A DNA stretch of 64,000 bases, from contig CASICK010000002.1 in assembly GCA_949373155.1 (NCBI GenBank), forward strand, positions 372,001-436,000. The letters run 5' to 3'. Within the stretch, counting starts at the first letter, position 1. Each line of letters begins with the position of its first letter. The notes under the pieces are model-generated. The model was given only the letters and a program-made list of their open reading frames with translations, was not told where the DNA came from and searched no databases. This DNA is from an uncultured Synechococcus sp. Its GTDB lineage: Bacteria; Cyanobacteriota; Cyanobacteriia; PCC-6307; Cyanobiaceae. This document shows, one piece after another, positions 33,437 through 41,368 of the stretch. The translations under genes and the position numbers were made by a program.

Positions 33437-33550
33437 TCATCGATTTCCCTTCCACCGCAGCATGCTGATCCAGATGGCAAACAGGGTCCCAACAGGGATC
33501 ACGATCACTAGGAGCTGGCCGATCACCAATTGGCGTACTTCTGGATCCAT
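33437..33550 (-). CDS. small single-helix membrane protein (37 aa)
   Basis: Read directly from an ATG at 33550. The product MDPEVRQLVIGQLLVIVIPV continues GTLFAIWISMLRWKGNR, a short acidic start, one helix and a basic end, as expected of a small inner-membrane protein. It lies just downstream of the YccF gene on the same strand. Confidence 0.55.
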   Translation of the reverse strand: MDPEVRQLVIGQLLVIVIPVGTLFAIWISMLRWKGNR

Positions 33551-33578
33551 GTTTCAGTTCCTCGTGATTAGCTCTTTG

Positions 33579-33992
33579 CTACTGCTCAGTGCGATGGGTT
33601 GGAACGATCGTCATTCCGATCGGAGCTATGGCAATGAGAGCGAGTTTGATGTGCTGAATTCCGAAGGGGATTCCAATGATCGAGACGAAGCAAGCGAGTG
33701 CCGAGGTGAGATGTCCAATTGCCAGCCACCAGCCAGCCACCAAAAACCAAATCACATTTCCGATCAGTCCCATCGGGCCGGTGCCTAGATCAACACGTCC
33801 GCTGAGGTCACGTCGGTTGATGGCTTCAAAACCAAAAGGCCAGAGTGCGAATTTCCCAATCACAAAGCATGATCGGCTCCATGGCAGCCCCACGATGCTG
33901 ATGGCAGAGACAAGTCCTACCAACCACCAGCCCAAAGCCATCGGAAGCCCGCCAAGGACGAGCCAAAGAAGATTGAGAATGGTTTTAAACAT
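33579..33992 (-). CDS. yccF: YccF-family membrane protein
   Basis: The 137-residue protein has the repeated YccF pattern: NLLWLVLGGLPMALGWWLVG, then GLPWSRSCFVIGKFALWPFG in the first half, and NVIWFLVAGWWLAIGHLTSA with IGIPFGIQHIKLALIAIAPI in the second. Four helices in the inner membrane are expected. YccF function is unknown; it is often near envelope genes. It follows the DUF1295-type gene on the same strand. Confidence 0.9.
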   Translation of the reverse strand: MFKTILNLLWLVLGGLPMALGWWLVGLVSAISIVGLPWSRSCFVIGKFALWPFGFEAINRRDLSGRVDLGTGPMGLIGNVIWFLVAGWWLAIGHLTSALACFVSIIGIPFGIQHIKLALIAIAPIGMTIVPTHRTEQ

Positions 33993-34002
33993 TCATTCAT
34001 TA

Positions 34003-34632
34003 TTACCAGATTCCAGGAATTAAACGAAAACTCTTAGATTTGTAATCTGAAAAGTTCTGATACTTGCTTTTCATTATTGTTTCTTTGTCTCGAATCCGCT
34101 GTACGTATAAAACGAGGATCGATAGGGGCACTAAAAATGCCCACAAGGAACCAGCTACCACACTAAAGCTTAAGTAGCGCAATAAGTCACCTGTGTAATT
34201 AATGTGTCGGACTCCACTCCAGATACCAGAGCGAACCAAGCCAACACCGCCTGCTTTTTCCGTTGATTTCTGAATATCGGCGGCGGTATTGATCAAGCTT
34301 CCAAAGTAAAAAAGTGGGATCGCTGTTGCTGTAGCTGCGATAGAAATTTCTGTAGGGTTAGTGAAAGCCAAAAAAGCTGGTAGTGAATAAAAAATACCTA
34401 TAATCAAGAGTGCGCCTATGAAACCAAAAACATCCACCTTTTCAGTAAAGATTTGCCTGCGACGGTCAGGATAAATCTTTTGCTCTAACAGCCACCATAA
34501 ACAATAACAAATATGCATGCAAGCATAAAGTATTTGCCTCTGCCCATTAATGCCAACTAATAAAATTAATGCGATTATTATTGATATTGTTACTATCTTG
34601 GCCCAGTTAATCGCTGTAAGTTGAGTTGCCAT
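34003..34632 (-). CDS. DUF1295 / isoprenylcysteine-methyltransferase-like membrane protein
   Basis: The 209-residue protein has six or so hydrophobic segments and the family end LVRSGIWSGVRHINYTGDLL, then RIRDKETIMKSKYQNFSDYK, as in steroid-5-alpha-reductase-like (DUF1295) and ICMT-type enzymes. These bind SAM or NADPH at a cytoplasmic site, but here neither substrate nor cofactor can be assigned. It is inside a minus-strand series of membrane genes from 35074 to 33437. Confidence 0.75.
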   Translation of the reverse strand: MATQLTAINWAKIVTISIIIALILLVGINGQRQILYACMHICYCLWWLLEQKIYPDRRRQIFTEKVDVFGFIGALLIIGIFYSLPAFLAFTNPTEISIAATATAIPLFYFGSLINTAADIQKSTEKAGGVGLVRSGIWSGVRHINYTGDLLRYLSFSVVAGSLWAFLVPLSILVLYVQRIRDKETIMKSKYQNFSDYKSKSFRLIPGIW

Positions 34633-34644
34633 AATTGAACAAAT

Positions 34645-34827
34645 TTATTTCCTTAAAAGTTTGAACACAACAAAGGTTGTGCAAATTGCCAGTAGCCACC
34701 AGATTCCTGTTGAAATCCAGGTTCCACCCGTTAAAACTGCGATGGCAATACCTATGACCAAGAAGATCAAAAATTGATTGAGGGTCATGGGCTCGAGAGA
34801 TGGCTCCCCATTCTGAATGCGACTCAC
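34645..34827 (-). CDS. small two-helix membrane protein
   Basis: The frame is open to 34884, but starting at a GTG at 34827 avoids a long overlap with the upstream gene and gives MSRIQNGEPSLEPMTLNQFL, then IFLVIGIAIAVLTGG and a second helix. A basic end (FKLLRK) follows. It starts eight bases after the stop of the upstream gene. Function unknown. Confidence 0.6.
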   Translation of the reverse strand: MSRIQNGEPSLEPMTLNQFLIFLVIGIAIAVLTGGTWISTGIWWLLAICTTFVVFKLLRK

Positions 34828-34834
34828 CACCTCT

Positions 34835-35074
34835 TCAATCTGTGATCGAAACCTCAGGTTGGTCCTGGCTTGGGAAGCGGACAACTAGCAGGTCTTCACC
34901 TGTGATCGAACCGTTGGCGTCAAGGAGCTCAGGATGAGTGGTCAGCAAACCTGTGCGGTCTGTGCGGCGTGTTGTAGTTGCAGGGGCGGAGCTCAAGCGC
35001 ATCATCCGGAAGGCTTGAACTAAAAGGAAGACAAAAACCGTGCCATAGACCAAGGGGAAAAGCGCAGAAAGCAT
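34835..35074 (-). CDS. DUF2973-like membrane-anchored protein
   Basis: The 79-residue product has one N-terminal helix (LFPLVYGTVFVFLLVQAFRM) and the tail GLLTTHPELLDANGSITGED followed by LLVVRF, which resembles cyanobacterial DUF2973 proteins. The role is unknown. The gene leads the downstream minus-strand membrane series. Confidence 0.7.
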   Translation of the reverse strand: MLSALFPLVYGTVFVFLLVQAFRMMRLSSAPATTTRRTDRTGLLTTHPELLDANGSITGEDLLVVRFPSQDQPEVSITD

Positions 35075-35190
35075 GAAATAAACCTATTGTTAAGAAACGT
35101 TAACGGGTTTATTGCTGATTCGCGTTTCTGAATCAGCTGGAAACTGGAAGCTTCCTTGGTTTTGCTCTTTTGTTGAGCCAGCTTTAGGTC

Positions 35191-35424
35191 ATGACGATCT
35201 CCCTTCAACTAGCAGTGGCTCGATGCACCGCTCGCGGTTTGATCAATGGAACGGCTGCTGCCGACTACAGCGAGGTCATCAGCCTTCATCGAATGATGCA
35301 GCTTGAGGGTGAAACAGTTCTTGCCGCTGGACTTTTAGCGCTGGCGCGCTCCTTGAATCCATCTGGGGCCATGCATGATGTTTCAGCCCATGCACGTCAG
35401 CCGTTGGCAAGGGAAATGCTCTAG
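35191..35424 (+). CDS. hypothetical protein (77 aa)
   Basis: The product reads MTISLQLAVARCTARGLING, then TAAADYSEVISLHRMMQLEG, a helical soluble protein. It is divergent from the DUF2973-like gene and converges with the hydrolase gene. No family was recognised. Confidence 0.55.
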   Translation: MTISLQLAVARCTARGLINGTAAADYSEVISLHRMMQLEGETVLAAGLLALARSLNPSGAMHDVSAHARQPLAREML

Positions 35425-35575
35425 GACTTGAGCCTTCGACGTGAAAGTGGCTTAGTCGTTCGATCGTATTTTTGGCATTTGTATCACCACGACAGATACA
35501 AGAAAAACTGTCTGTCGACATTTGATTGAAGTGGAGAAGCATGATCGAACGGCGATTTGAAAATCTTGATGGATT

Positions 35576-36391
35576 TTATTTGTGTAGCAACCAGCTTTGG
35601 AGTTGGGCCACGCACTCAGCAGTTGATTCATAGGGAAGAACGTTACGGCCATCAATACTTGCTCTCACAGCGTTCGGTAGATGCTGCGCATAAGTATGGA
35701 TGCGTTCTTGTGCATCCCCCCAATGCTTGGAACGGCCGATTCCGGTTGCCTTGCGTCCAAACAACAGCCAAATCGGTTGCTTGATCTCTTGCCATTGCTT
35801 GGTCCAGTTGCGTCTCCAAAAACCAGCTAAAAAAGAGAATGTTGCCCAGCGTGTCGTCATGTTGGCTGCTTCTTGTTCCAACGTGTCGAGCCATTCGGCG
35901 TCAACGCTTTCTTGGCTGGCAAATAAATTATTTGCTGAAAATGATTTTAAAAATGTACGGCGGCGTGCGTAGCGGTAAAACAAAGAACCGATTGGTCCCT
36001 GAAACAGCAATCTCCAGAGCAGTTGAGATTGCATTTTCGGACATATTTCATCAAGAATGCGCCAACTTGGTGGGCTGATTGCGATCAAACCAGCGACAAG
36101 TTCAGGTGCGGTCTCGAGCACAGCCAAAGCGATCGGAAGAGAGGCGCCTTGCGAGACGAGCACCGCTGGAGCGTTGTTGTGTTCTCTCAGCAGATCGATG
36201 AGTGGTGCCGCCCAATCTTCAGGGGCAAGCTGTTGATTTGGATGCTCGCTCCCACCGCATCCGCGTAGGTCTGGAGCGAGCAAGGCAGTTGTGTTGTCTG
36301 AAACTCGCCAACAGGTGATGAAACGATCCCAAAACCGACTTGACAAGCCAACGCCAATGGGATGAATGAGGAGCAAGCGTGATGCGTTCAA
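35576..36391 (-). CDS. alpha/beta-fold hydrolase
   Basis: The 271-residue protein has the fold order LLLIHPIGVGLSSRFWDRFI, LLAPDLRGCGGSEHPNQ, then the nucleophile turn AVLVSQGASLPIALAVLE, where Ser in VSQGAS takes the usual place of the Gly-x-Ser-x-Gly nucleophile, and PIWLLFGRKATGIG near the acid residue. The catalytic class (esterase, lipase, haloperoxidase-like) cannot be told. Its start overlaps the sodC stop by four bases (ATGA), so it is translated from the same mRNA. Confidence 0.85.
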   Translation of the reverse strand: MNASRLLLIHPIGVGLSSRFWDRFITCWRVSDNTTALLAPDLRGCGGSEHPNQQLAPEDWAAPLIDLLREHNNAPAVLVSQGASLPIALAVLETAPELVAGLIAISPPSWRILDEICPKMQSQLLWRLLFQGPIGSLFYRYARRRTFLKSFSANNLFASQESVDAEWLDTLEQEAANMTTRWATFSFLAGFWRRNWTKQWQEIKQPIWLLFGRKATGIGRSKHWGDAQERIHTYAQHLPNAVRASIDGRNVLPYESTAECVAQLQSWLLHK

Positions 36392-36915
36392 GACCCGATA
36401 CCGCAGGCAATACGAGCACCGCCTCCTCCTAGGGGAGGCATATCGGTATAGGTGTCACCCCCTGCATGCACGACAAGGGCATGGCCGCGAAGGTCGGAGG
36501 CCTTGAGCCTTGGTGCAACAACGCTTGTGGTGGTGTTGCCATCTCCGTCTACCACTAACCGGCTGAGATCACCGCGATGGCCATTCCCAAAAGGTCCGAG
36601 ATGGGTGTTGGTTTGGTCCGGATCCCAATGTCCGAGTGCTGCCAGACCTGCAATAGAGGCCCCTTCAGCATTGGTTTGTGGATCACACTGATCGCCAGCA
36701 TGCAAGTGGAACCCATGCTCGCCCTCGCTCAGGCCACTGAGTTCAGGAATTATGACCAAGCCCTGGTCTGTGTCTCGGGCACTGATCGTGCCGATGGATT
36801 CACCGATTCCCTCGCTGTTGATGCTGTTGATCGTGACCTCAATCGTGCTTGCTTGCACGCTTGAAGGCAGTAGTAATGCCAAGCAAAGGGCCAGGAGTGC
36901 ACCAAGTCGGTACAT
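36388..36915 (-). CDS. sodC: Cu/Zn superoxide dismutase
   Basis: The 175-residue protein has a signal peptide (MYRLGALLALCLALLLPSSV), so it is periplasmic. Metal ligands are visible in EGEHGFHLHAGDQCDPQ, ALGHWDPDQTNTHLGPFGNG and RGHALVVHAGGDTYTDMPPL, and the end GGGGARIACGI holds the disulfide cysteine. It converts superoxide to oxygen and peroxide in the envelope. The gene is followed by an overlapping hydrolase. Confidence 0.95.
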   Translation of the reverse strand: MYRLGALLALCLALLLPSSVQASTIEVTINSINSEGIGESIGTISARDTDQGLVIIPELSGLSEGEHGFHLHAGDQCDPQTNAEGASIAGLAALGHWDPDQTNTHLGPFGNGHRGDLSRLVVDGDGNTTTSVVAPRLKASDLRGHALVVHAGGDTYTDMPPLGGGGARIACGIGS

Positions 36916-36963
36916 GGGGTTTCTACAGATGCATTCATTTTGTCTGGATGATGGCTCTAACTG

Positions 36964-38187
36964 CTAGTGCGCTTGCGCTTCTGCAAGGGAGCGGCCTTTC
37001 CAGGTCCAGCCCCTTCCCGTAAGGCTCTTCCAAACGGATGTGGGTGCGATCAGACCGATGATCATGCCGCCTACCCCCATGAGCCACCAATGGCGTAGAG
37101 GCACCGAAAAACGGGCACGGGTCCAGAGGCGAACGCTCAGCTGCATCAGGATTGCGATCAATCCCAGACCAGCATCACCGAGCCACAGGATCTGATCGTG
37201 GCTGCTCAGACATGCCATCGTCAGGCTGGCTGGCAAAAGCAGCCATGGCAGCGTGAACATCAACAGCACCACTCCGCCAGCTCCAAGGGATTTGCTGATG
37301 CTGCGATCAAGACCGAGAAACCAGTTTTTGCTCCAGCCTTCCCAAAGCGCCTGGAGATTGGCGTACATCTGTAGGTCGACTGCATCGATTCCAAGCACGT
37401 ATCGCAAGCGAAATCCTCCCTCCTTAATCCGACGCGCTAAGGCGAGATCTTCTACAACCTCCCCGGCAAGGGCCCTGTGGCCGCCGATCGCGTTGTAGCT
37501 GTCCCTGCGGAACAACATGAAGGGTCCTGCGGCAAAGGCCACCGTTGAGGCCGGGTCGTTGGCTTCAAGGATCGGAAACCCAAGCCCTAACAAGCTCGCC
37601 ATGATCGGTTGGACCATCCATTCGGCGAGACAGCCACAGGTCAGGCGTGGAGCCAGGCTGAATAAATCGGCCTTCTCATTGATGCTCTGGTGGAGTGCGC
37701 GACGTATGGCATCGGGTGCCAGGGTTACATCTGCGTCGATGAACAGCACCCACTCGCTGTTGACCTGCTCCATCGCTTGACAGCAACCCCAGTTTTTTCC
37801 CACCCAGCGCTCTCCCTTTGGTCGAGGTCCAGCTTGGAGAACAGTTGCAACAGGTTGGTCAGCTCCAGCGACGGTAACGATCGCCTGTTCCGCAATCTTG
37901 ACGGTGTTGTCGCTGGACTGATCATCGACAACGATGACGTCCCATCGAGAGCAAGGCCGTTCAGACATCAGGACGTGAGTCAGGCAACCCTCAATGTTTT
38001 GTTCCTCATCGAAGGCTGGGATTACAACGCTGAGACTGGTGTCCTTGATGTCCCGATCGTTGCTGTCCCAGAGCGTTGGAGCTGAGGCAAACACGCGTTG
38101 TAGGCCTAAAAGAAGGATGCTCAATCCAATCGCGGCCGCTAGAGCTGTGACTCCTGCAACCAAAGCCACAATCTGGAGCAGGTTCAA
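36964..38187 (-). CDS. family 2 glycosyltransferase, membrane-anchored
   Basis: The 407-residue protein has one N-terminal helix, the GT-A fold with SVVIPAFDEEQNIEGCL, VIVVDDQSSDNTV, the metal-binding FIDADVTLAPD, GEVVEDLALARRIKEGG, and several C-terminal membrane helices. The layout resembles hopanoid/carotenoid or ceramide-type glucosyltransferases (HpnI- or CruG-like). A carotenoid glycosylation role is possible but not demonstrated. The start is a TTG at 38187 that overlaps the TGA of the upstream zinc-ribbon-like gene. Confidence 0.85.
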   Translation of the reverse strand: MNLLQIVALVAGVTALAAAIGLSILLLGLQRVFASAPTLWDSNDRDIKDTSLSVVIPAFDEEQNIEGCLTHVLMSERPCSRWDVIVVDDQSSDNTVKIAEQAIVTVAGADQPVATVLQAGPRPKGERWVGKNWGCCQAMEQVNSEWVLFIDADVTLAPDAIRRALHQSINEKADLFSLAPRLTCGCLAEWMVQPIMASLLGLGFPILEANDPASTVAFAAGPFMLFRRDSYNAIGGHRALAGEVVEDLALARRIKEGGFRLRYVLGIDAVDLQMYANLQALWEGWSKNWFLGLDRSISKSLGAGGVVLLMFTLPWLLLPASLTMACLSSHDQILWLGDAGLGLIAILMQLSVRLWTRARFSVPLRHWWLMGVGGMIIGLIAPTSVWKSLTGRGWTWKGRSLAEAQAH

Positions 38188-38342
38188 GAGCTAGGCGGCG
38201 TCTGCTGACTACTTTGACCAACTTCTGCATCGATGTTGTCTTTGCAGCGCGAGCAAAGCAGATGACCCTTGTGTTTCCAATAGGTACGGGTTGAACGTTC
38301 GATCGTTTGCCTGCAGATCAAACACTGAAACATGGGGCTCAT
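38184..38342 (-). CDS. small zinc-ribbon-like protein (52 aa)
   Basis: Read directly from an ATG at 38342 to a TGA at 38184-38186. MFQCLICRQTIERSTRTYWK and HLLCSRCKDNID give two Cys-x-x-Cys pairs 20 residues apart, which would bind one zinc. The basic middle could touch nucleic acid or protein. Its stop overlaps the TTG start of the glycosyltransferase, so they are translationally coupled. Confidence 0.6.
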   Translation of the reverse strand: MSPMFQCLICRQTIERSTRTYWKHKGHLLCSRCKDNIDAEVGQSSQQTPPSS

Positions 38343-38485
38343 GATTTAAATCCCATCACGCTGATCCCTTATCCCACGTGTCCAAGACACGTTTTGTTCA
38401 TGGAGAGGCAACTTGACGACGCATGGCTTGCTTTTCAAGTCTTCAGGGGAGATTCGCTTGTGTTGTGGCATGAGTGATTCGTTGC

Positions 38486-39226
38486 TTATCGACGCTGTCG
38501 TTCACGACGATTTGCTTTTCGTGTTCCCCCGTATTGATAACCAGGCTCGTGTTGCAGCTTGTTCCAGCAGTTGGGGCATGCAAATTCCCAGTTGGTTTGG
38601 CCTGCAATTTTTACCCGGTAGTGAATTGGTCCGTGGCTGGAGCATTGATCACAAGCATGAGATTGGGATCGTTTGTGTTTGCCACGGGAGTGCCAATCCT
38701 TTAAGAACTTCAACTCTTCGTGAGTGGAGGCTCTCCCCAGTGCGGAATTGCGTTGGGGATAACGTCCATACCGCTGGATCAAAGTCTTGTTTCGACAAGC
38801 GATTGCAACTGTGGCTGGGTCGCTCCAGCGCTCCATGAACGAGATCGCATCTTGGATTACCCCCAACTCCTCGCTGTGAAGCATTGGCATCAACCAGAAT
38901 TGCCGACGCACCCGTTCTGGTTCTTCATCGAGCCATCCCTCTGCAATCGCTTGGCGGGTCAGTCTCAGGGCGTAAGGATCGCCTGCAAACGCTTTGGGTT
39001 CATGTCTCCAGATCTGCCGGGTGAATTGATCCATCATCAAAACCAGCGCTAATGCGCTGGTTGGGTGCTTCTCCCAGTGACTCAGTTCACCGTTCAACGC
39101 TGAACATGTGAGCTTGCCGAAGTGGTCCAACACCACGGCGTCAAAGTCCGCATTCCTGCGAAACCATTGGTGTGGGCGACAGTCTTGAAACCAGAAGCGG
39201 AGCACCGCATTCGGCCTGGTCTCCAT
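38486..39226 (-). CDS. DUF924-family protein with C-terminal zinc-ribbon extension
   Basis: The 246-residue protein starts with the DUF924 pattern LRFWFQDCRPHQWFRRNADF, then ALALVLMMDQFTRQIWRHEP and QRYGRYPQRNSALGRASTHE. The C-terminal 60 residues are unusual: HACDQCSSHGPIHYRVK and EFACPNCWNKLQHEPGY form two Cys-x-x-Cys pairs, probably a zinc-binding module, followed by a basic tail. DUF924 is a helical, tetratricopeptide-like fold of unknown role. It follows a membrane protein gene directly. Confidence 0.85.
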   Translation of the reverse strand: METRPNAVLRFWFQDCRPHQWFRRNADFDAVVLDHFGKLTCSALNGELSHWEKHPTSALALVLMMDQFTRQIWRHEPKAFAGDPYALRLTRQAIAEGWLDEEPERVRRQFWLMPMLHSEELGVIQDAISFMERWSDPATVAIACRNKTLIQRYGRYPQRNSALGRASTHEELKFLKDWHSRGKHKRSQSHACDQCSSHGPIHYRVKIAGQTNWEFACPNCWNKLQHEPGYQYGGTRKANRRERQRR

Positions 39227-39522
39227 TAGCTGTCTTGACGCACTGCCTTCACAGCCATGCCTGCTTCCGCGCTGGTCACAATGGCGAGCACAATCAAACC
39301 GATCAGCCCTATGAGTTGGTTTTGTGGTTCAGCTTCAGCTGCGGCATTTTGAGCCAACACGGCTCCCACTACAAACCAGCTTGTGGCGAGCAGGGAGGTG
39401 ATCCAGTAGGCCTTCCAGCGTCGCTGATACAAATAACCAGCTCCAAGACCGGGCACCACGTTCAGCACAACGGCCACCCAGCCAGCGGATGCGGCGAGCA
39501 CCTGAGCTCTTGTCGGGGTCAT
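39226..39522 (-). CDS. small multi-helix membrane protein
   Basis: The roughly 98-residue product has helices near VLAASAGWVAVVLNVVPGLG, SLLATSWFVVGAVLAQ and QLIGLIGLIVLAIVTSAEAG. The Gly-rich first helix followed by YLYQRRWKAYWI recalls small TM2-like proteins. It abuts the DUF924 gene (shared base) and probably forms an operon with it. An additional start at 39525 is adjacent. Confidence 0.7.
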   Translation of the reverse strand: MTPTRAQVLAASAGWVAVVLNVVPGLGAGYLYQRRWKAYWITSLLATSWFVVGAVLAQNAAAEAEPQNQLIGLIGLIVLAIVTSAEAGMAVKAVRQDS

Positions 39523-39591
39523 CAAAACGCTCCGTCTTCACAACACTCTGTCGTGTTTGGTGCTTTGGTGGGGTGAACGCCTTCGCCTGCC

Positions 39592-39987
39592 TTGCGCTCT
39601 CTGCTTTCGTTTTGCTTGGTGGCTTTGTTTTGGCTTGCCCCATGTGCTCCTGCGATAGCCACTAGCTATTGGTGTGAAGGAGATCTGCTAACTGCGGAGC
39701 GAACCAATTTGGGTCAGGAGGCGATCGGCGCTGTTTTGGAACCGATCCCAAACAGTGCTGATGGAACGGTTCCCGGCGATGGAATCCTTCTCCATTGGCG
39801 GGACCTCAGTTTGCAACTGCCCCGCACCAACAATGCTGGACCACCCAGCTATTCCGATGGACGTTGGTGGTGGCGGGTGGAGGATGCGGATCATCCTGAA
39901 TTCCGCCAAAGGAAAGCGTCGATTGAAACCTATGCCTGTGAGGCTCAGCTGGAGGGTGCTAACCCTCTCAACAACAGGAATTCATAG
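39592..39987 (+). CDS. secreted hypothetical protein
   Basis: The 131-residue product begins with a signal peptide (MRSLLSFCLVALFWLAPCAP, cleaved after AIA) starting at a TTG. The mature protein is small and beta-rich (GDGILLHWRDLSLQLPRTNN) with a pair of cysteines. It probably lies in the periplasm. It is divergent from the small membrane protein gene. No family was recognised. Confidence 0.6.
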   Translation: MRSLLSFCLVALFWLAPCAPAIATSYWCEGDLLTAERTNLGQEAIGAVLEPIPNSADGTVPGDGILLHWRDLSLQLPRTNNAGPPSYSDGRWWWRVEDADHPEFRQRKASIETYACEAQLEGANPLNNRNS

Positions 39988-40070
39988 ATCGCGACTGCGC
40001 CCACCAATAGTCCAATGGCTCCAACTACGAGCTTGCCGTTCATCGACGAAATCTCCGCAGCCACCATCAT
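39945..40070 (-). CDS. small single-helix membrane protein (41 aa)
   Basis: Read directly from an ATG at 40070 (another at 40043 gives 32 residues). MNGKLVVGAIGLLVGAVAIY then EFLLLRGLAPSS is one hydrophobic helix. It overlaps the end of the convergent secreted protein gene by 43 bases, so confidence is limited. Confidence 0.4.
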   Translation of the reverse strand: MMVAAEISSMNGKLVVGAIGLLVGAVAIYEFLLLRGLAPSS

Positions 40071-40283
40071 GGAGGTATTCACAACTTTGTCGTGCACGGT
40101 TCTGCCTGGATCTTGTTGGCTTGGTTCGTCGTCGCGATTGCTTGCGCAACACGTTTCTGGCGGATCACAGCAGCCTTTCGTCGAAATAATGGATGGTCTG
40201 AGCCCTCTAGCAAAGCAATGAGAGAGTCCCTGGAACGGGCATGGGAGCGAAGTCCCCGTTGAGAACGGAGATAACTTAGGGAT

Positions 40284-40637
40284 ATGGATCCTTCTTCCAG
40301 CACGGACAAGCTTGAACGTGAATTCAAGCAAGCACAACAGTTCGGACGTTGGCTGAGCGATGACGAGCGTTTGGCCTTCGAAGAGGAGGAGGCCCAAGCG
40401 TTGAAGATGGTCGAACAGCAACGTCATCGACGTATGCGTTTGATCGTGTTGACAGGTGTTTGTGTGCTAATTCCTCCACTTTGGGGACTTGCGGCAGGTC
40501 TGAGTTTTTATTTGTTATTTCCAGACACCGCTAAGCGCGTAGCTCTAATTGCAGGAGGTGGCGTTATCTTTATTGCAATTATTTCAACGCTAATCATTGG
40601 ATTTTTAATGCTGGTAGTTGCGAATATATTTTTTTAA
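40284..40637 (+). CDS. two-helix membrane protein
   Basis: The 117-residue product has a charged N-terminal helix (KLEREFKQAQQFGRWLSDDE), then two hydrophobic segments (LIVLTGVCVLIPPLWGLAAG and VALIAGGGVIFIAIISTLII). Many acidic residues precede the first helix. No family was recognised. Confidence 0.7.
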   Translation: MDPSSSTDKLEREFKQAQQFGRWLSDDERLAFEEEEAQALKMVEQQRHRRMRLIVLTGVCVLIPPLWGLAAGLSFYLLFPDTAKRVALIAGGGVIFIAIISTLIIGFLMLVVANIFF

Positions 40638-40713
40638 ATTCTTTATGTAGAGTTGTTTTTTTGAGGTTAATTAATTTCCAATTGAATCACCTGGCTGAAA
40701 TCGATGACGGAAT

Positions 40714-40812
40714 TCAAAGTTTTAGAATTAGCCAAGCGAGTGAACAACTCAGCACCAATGAAAATATTCCTACAACCGCTTTCCAGAAGCGAGGATCATT
40801 CGTTTGAAACAT
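40714..40812 (-). CDS. very small membrane protein (32 aa)
   Basis: Read directly from an ATG at 40812. MFQTNDPRFWKAVVGIFSLV, then LSCSLAWLILKL, is a short polar start followed by one helix. Size and layout resemble photosystem-type small subunits, but no match was recognised. It lies immediately downstream of the hairpin at 40816-40844. Confidence 0.5.
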   Translation of the reverse strand: MFQTNDPRFWKAVVGIFSLVLSCSLAWLILKL

Positions 40813-40815
40813 GGA

Positions 40816-40844
40816 GTCATCCTGACCAGATAAGTCAGGATGAC
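40816..40844. promoter_or_regulatory. perfect hairpin between two tiny genes
   Basis: GTCATCCTGAC (40816-40826) and GTCAGGATGAC (40834-40844) form an 11-bp perfect stem with a 7-base loop. It covers the stop codon of the 52-residue gene and ends four bases before the start of the 32-residue gene on the minus strand. Confidence 0.6.
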
Positions 40845-40993
40845 AGCTGAATTGTTCCGGCTTCAACGCGTTTCAAAAGGTTGCTTCTCAGCTTTTGATC
40901 TTGTTCATCCAATCCGCGATTCAGCAAAACCTCTCGATAGTGCTCAACACTGATCTGGTTGTGCAAGGTGGCATCCAAGTAAAGCTCAACCAT
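40835..40993 (-). CDS. small helical protein (52 aa)
   Basis: Read directly from an ATG at 40993 to a TGA at 40835-40837. The product reads MVELYLDATLHNQISVEHYR, then EVLLNRGLDEQDQKLRSNLL, a charged two-helix protein. Coding character is strong. It is followed in tandem by a 32-residue gene across a hairpin. Confidence 0.6.
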   Translation of the reverse strand: MVELYLDATLHNQISVEHYREVLLNRGLDEQDQKLRSNLLKRVEAGTIQLSS

Positions 40994-41010
40994 GATGCGT
41001 TGTCATGTAC

Positions 41011-41199
41011 TTATGTAAAGATATGCGTCCGAGTCGGTAACTGCGTGCAAATTTTCATTCGGCTCTCCCCCAGCTCGGCGACGGCAGCAGCATGACGCTC
41101 CTCGGTCCAGCTTGAGTCGTGCAGGTTTTGCTGGGCTACCCCGTCGCAGAATTGTTGGAACTCTGATGCTTGTTTGCCTTTGCTTATGAACCATCGCAT
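41011..41199 (-). CDS. hypothetical protein (62 aa)
   Basis: The product contains a helical section (ASEFQQFCDGVAQQNLHDSS, then WTEERHAAAVAELGESRMKI). Its start overlaps that of the + strand gene at 41186. Both frames look coding, but divergent genes rarely overlap at the start, so one start may be misplaced. Not recognised. Confidence 0.45.
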   Translation of the reverse strand: MRWFISKGKQASEFQQFCDGVAQQNLHDSSWTEERHAAAVAELGESRMKICTQLPTRTHIFT

Positions 41200-41368
41200 G
41201 CGTCAGTACAGCCGTTTTGGCCTTAAAGCGTTGCGAATTGGCGCAAGCACCTTGGCCTTAGTTGCGTTGCTGCGCTCCGAATGGGCGGCGGGAGCAGGAG
41301 CGTCGTTGGCTTGGTTCCTATTTCTTCAAGTTGAGCGACGCTGGACTGATGAAGCTGAAAGCGACTGA
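41186..41368 (+). CDS. small membrane protein (60 aa)
   Basis: The product, from MNHRMRQYSRFGLKALRIGA, has one helix (STLALVALLRSEWAAGAGAS and onward) and an acidic tail. An ATG at 41198 would shorten it by four residues. Not recognised. Confidence 0.5.
   Translation: MNHRMRQYSRFGLKALRIGASTLALVALLRSEWAAGAGASLAWFLFLQVERRWTDEAESD

Noticed and set aside
38413..38838. 141-codon + frame opposite the DUF924 gene
   Set aside because: It is antisense to the zinc-binding end of a recognised protein and its own sequence has no motif.
39945..40427. 160-codon minus frame over the small membrane gene and the 40284 gene
   Set aside because: Only its last 41 codons look coding; the rest is antisense to a better + strand gene.
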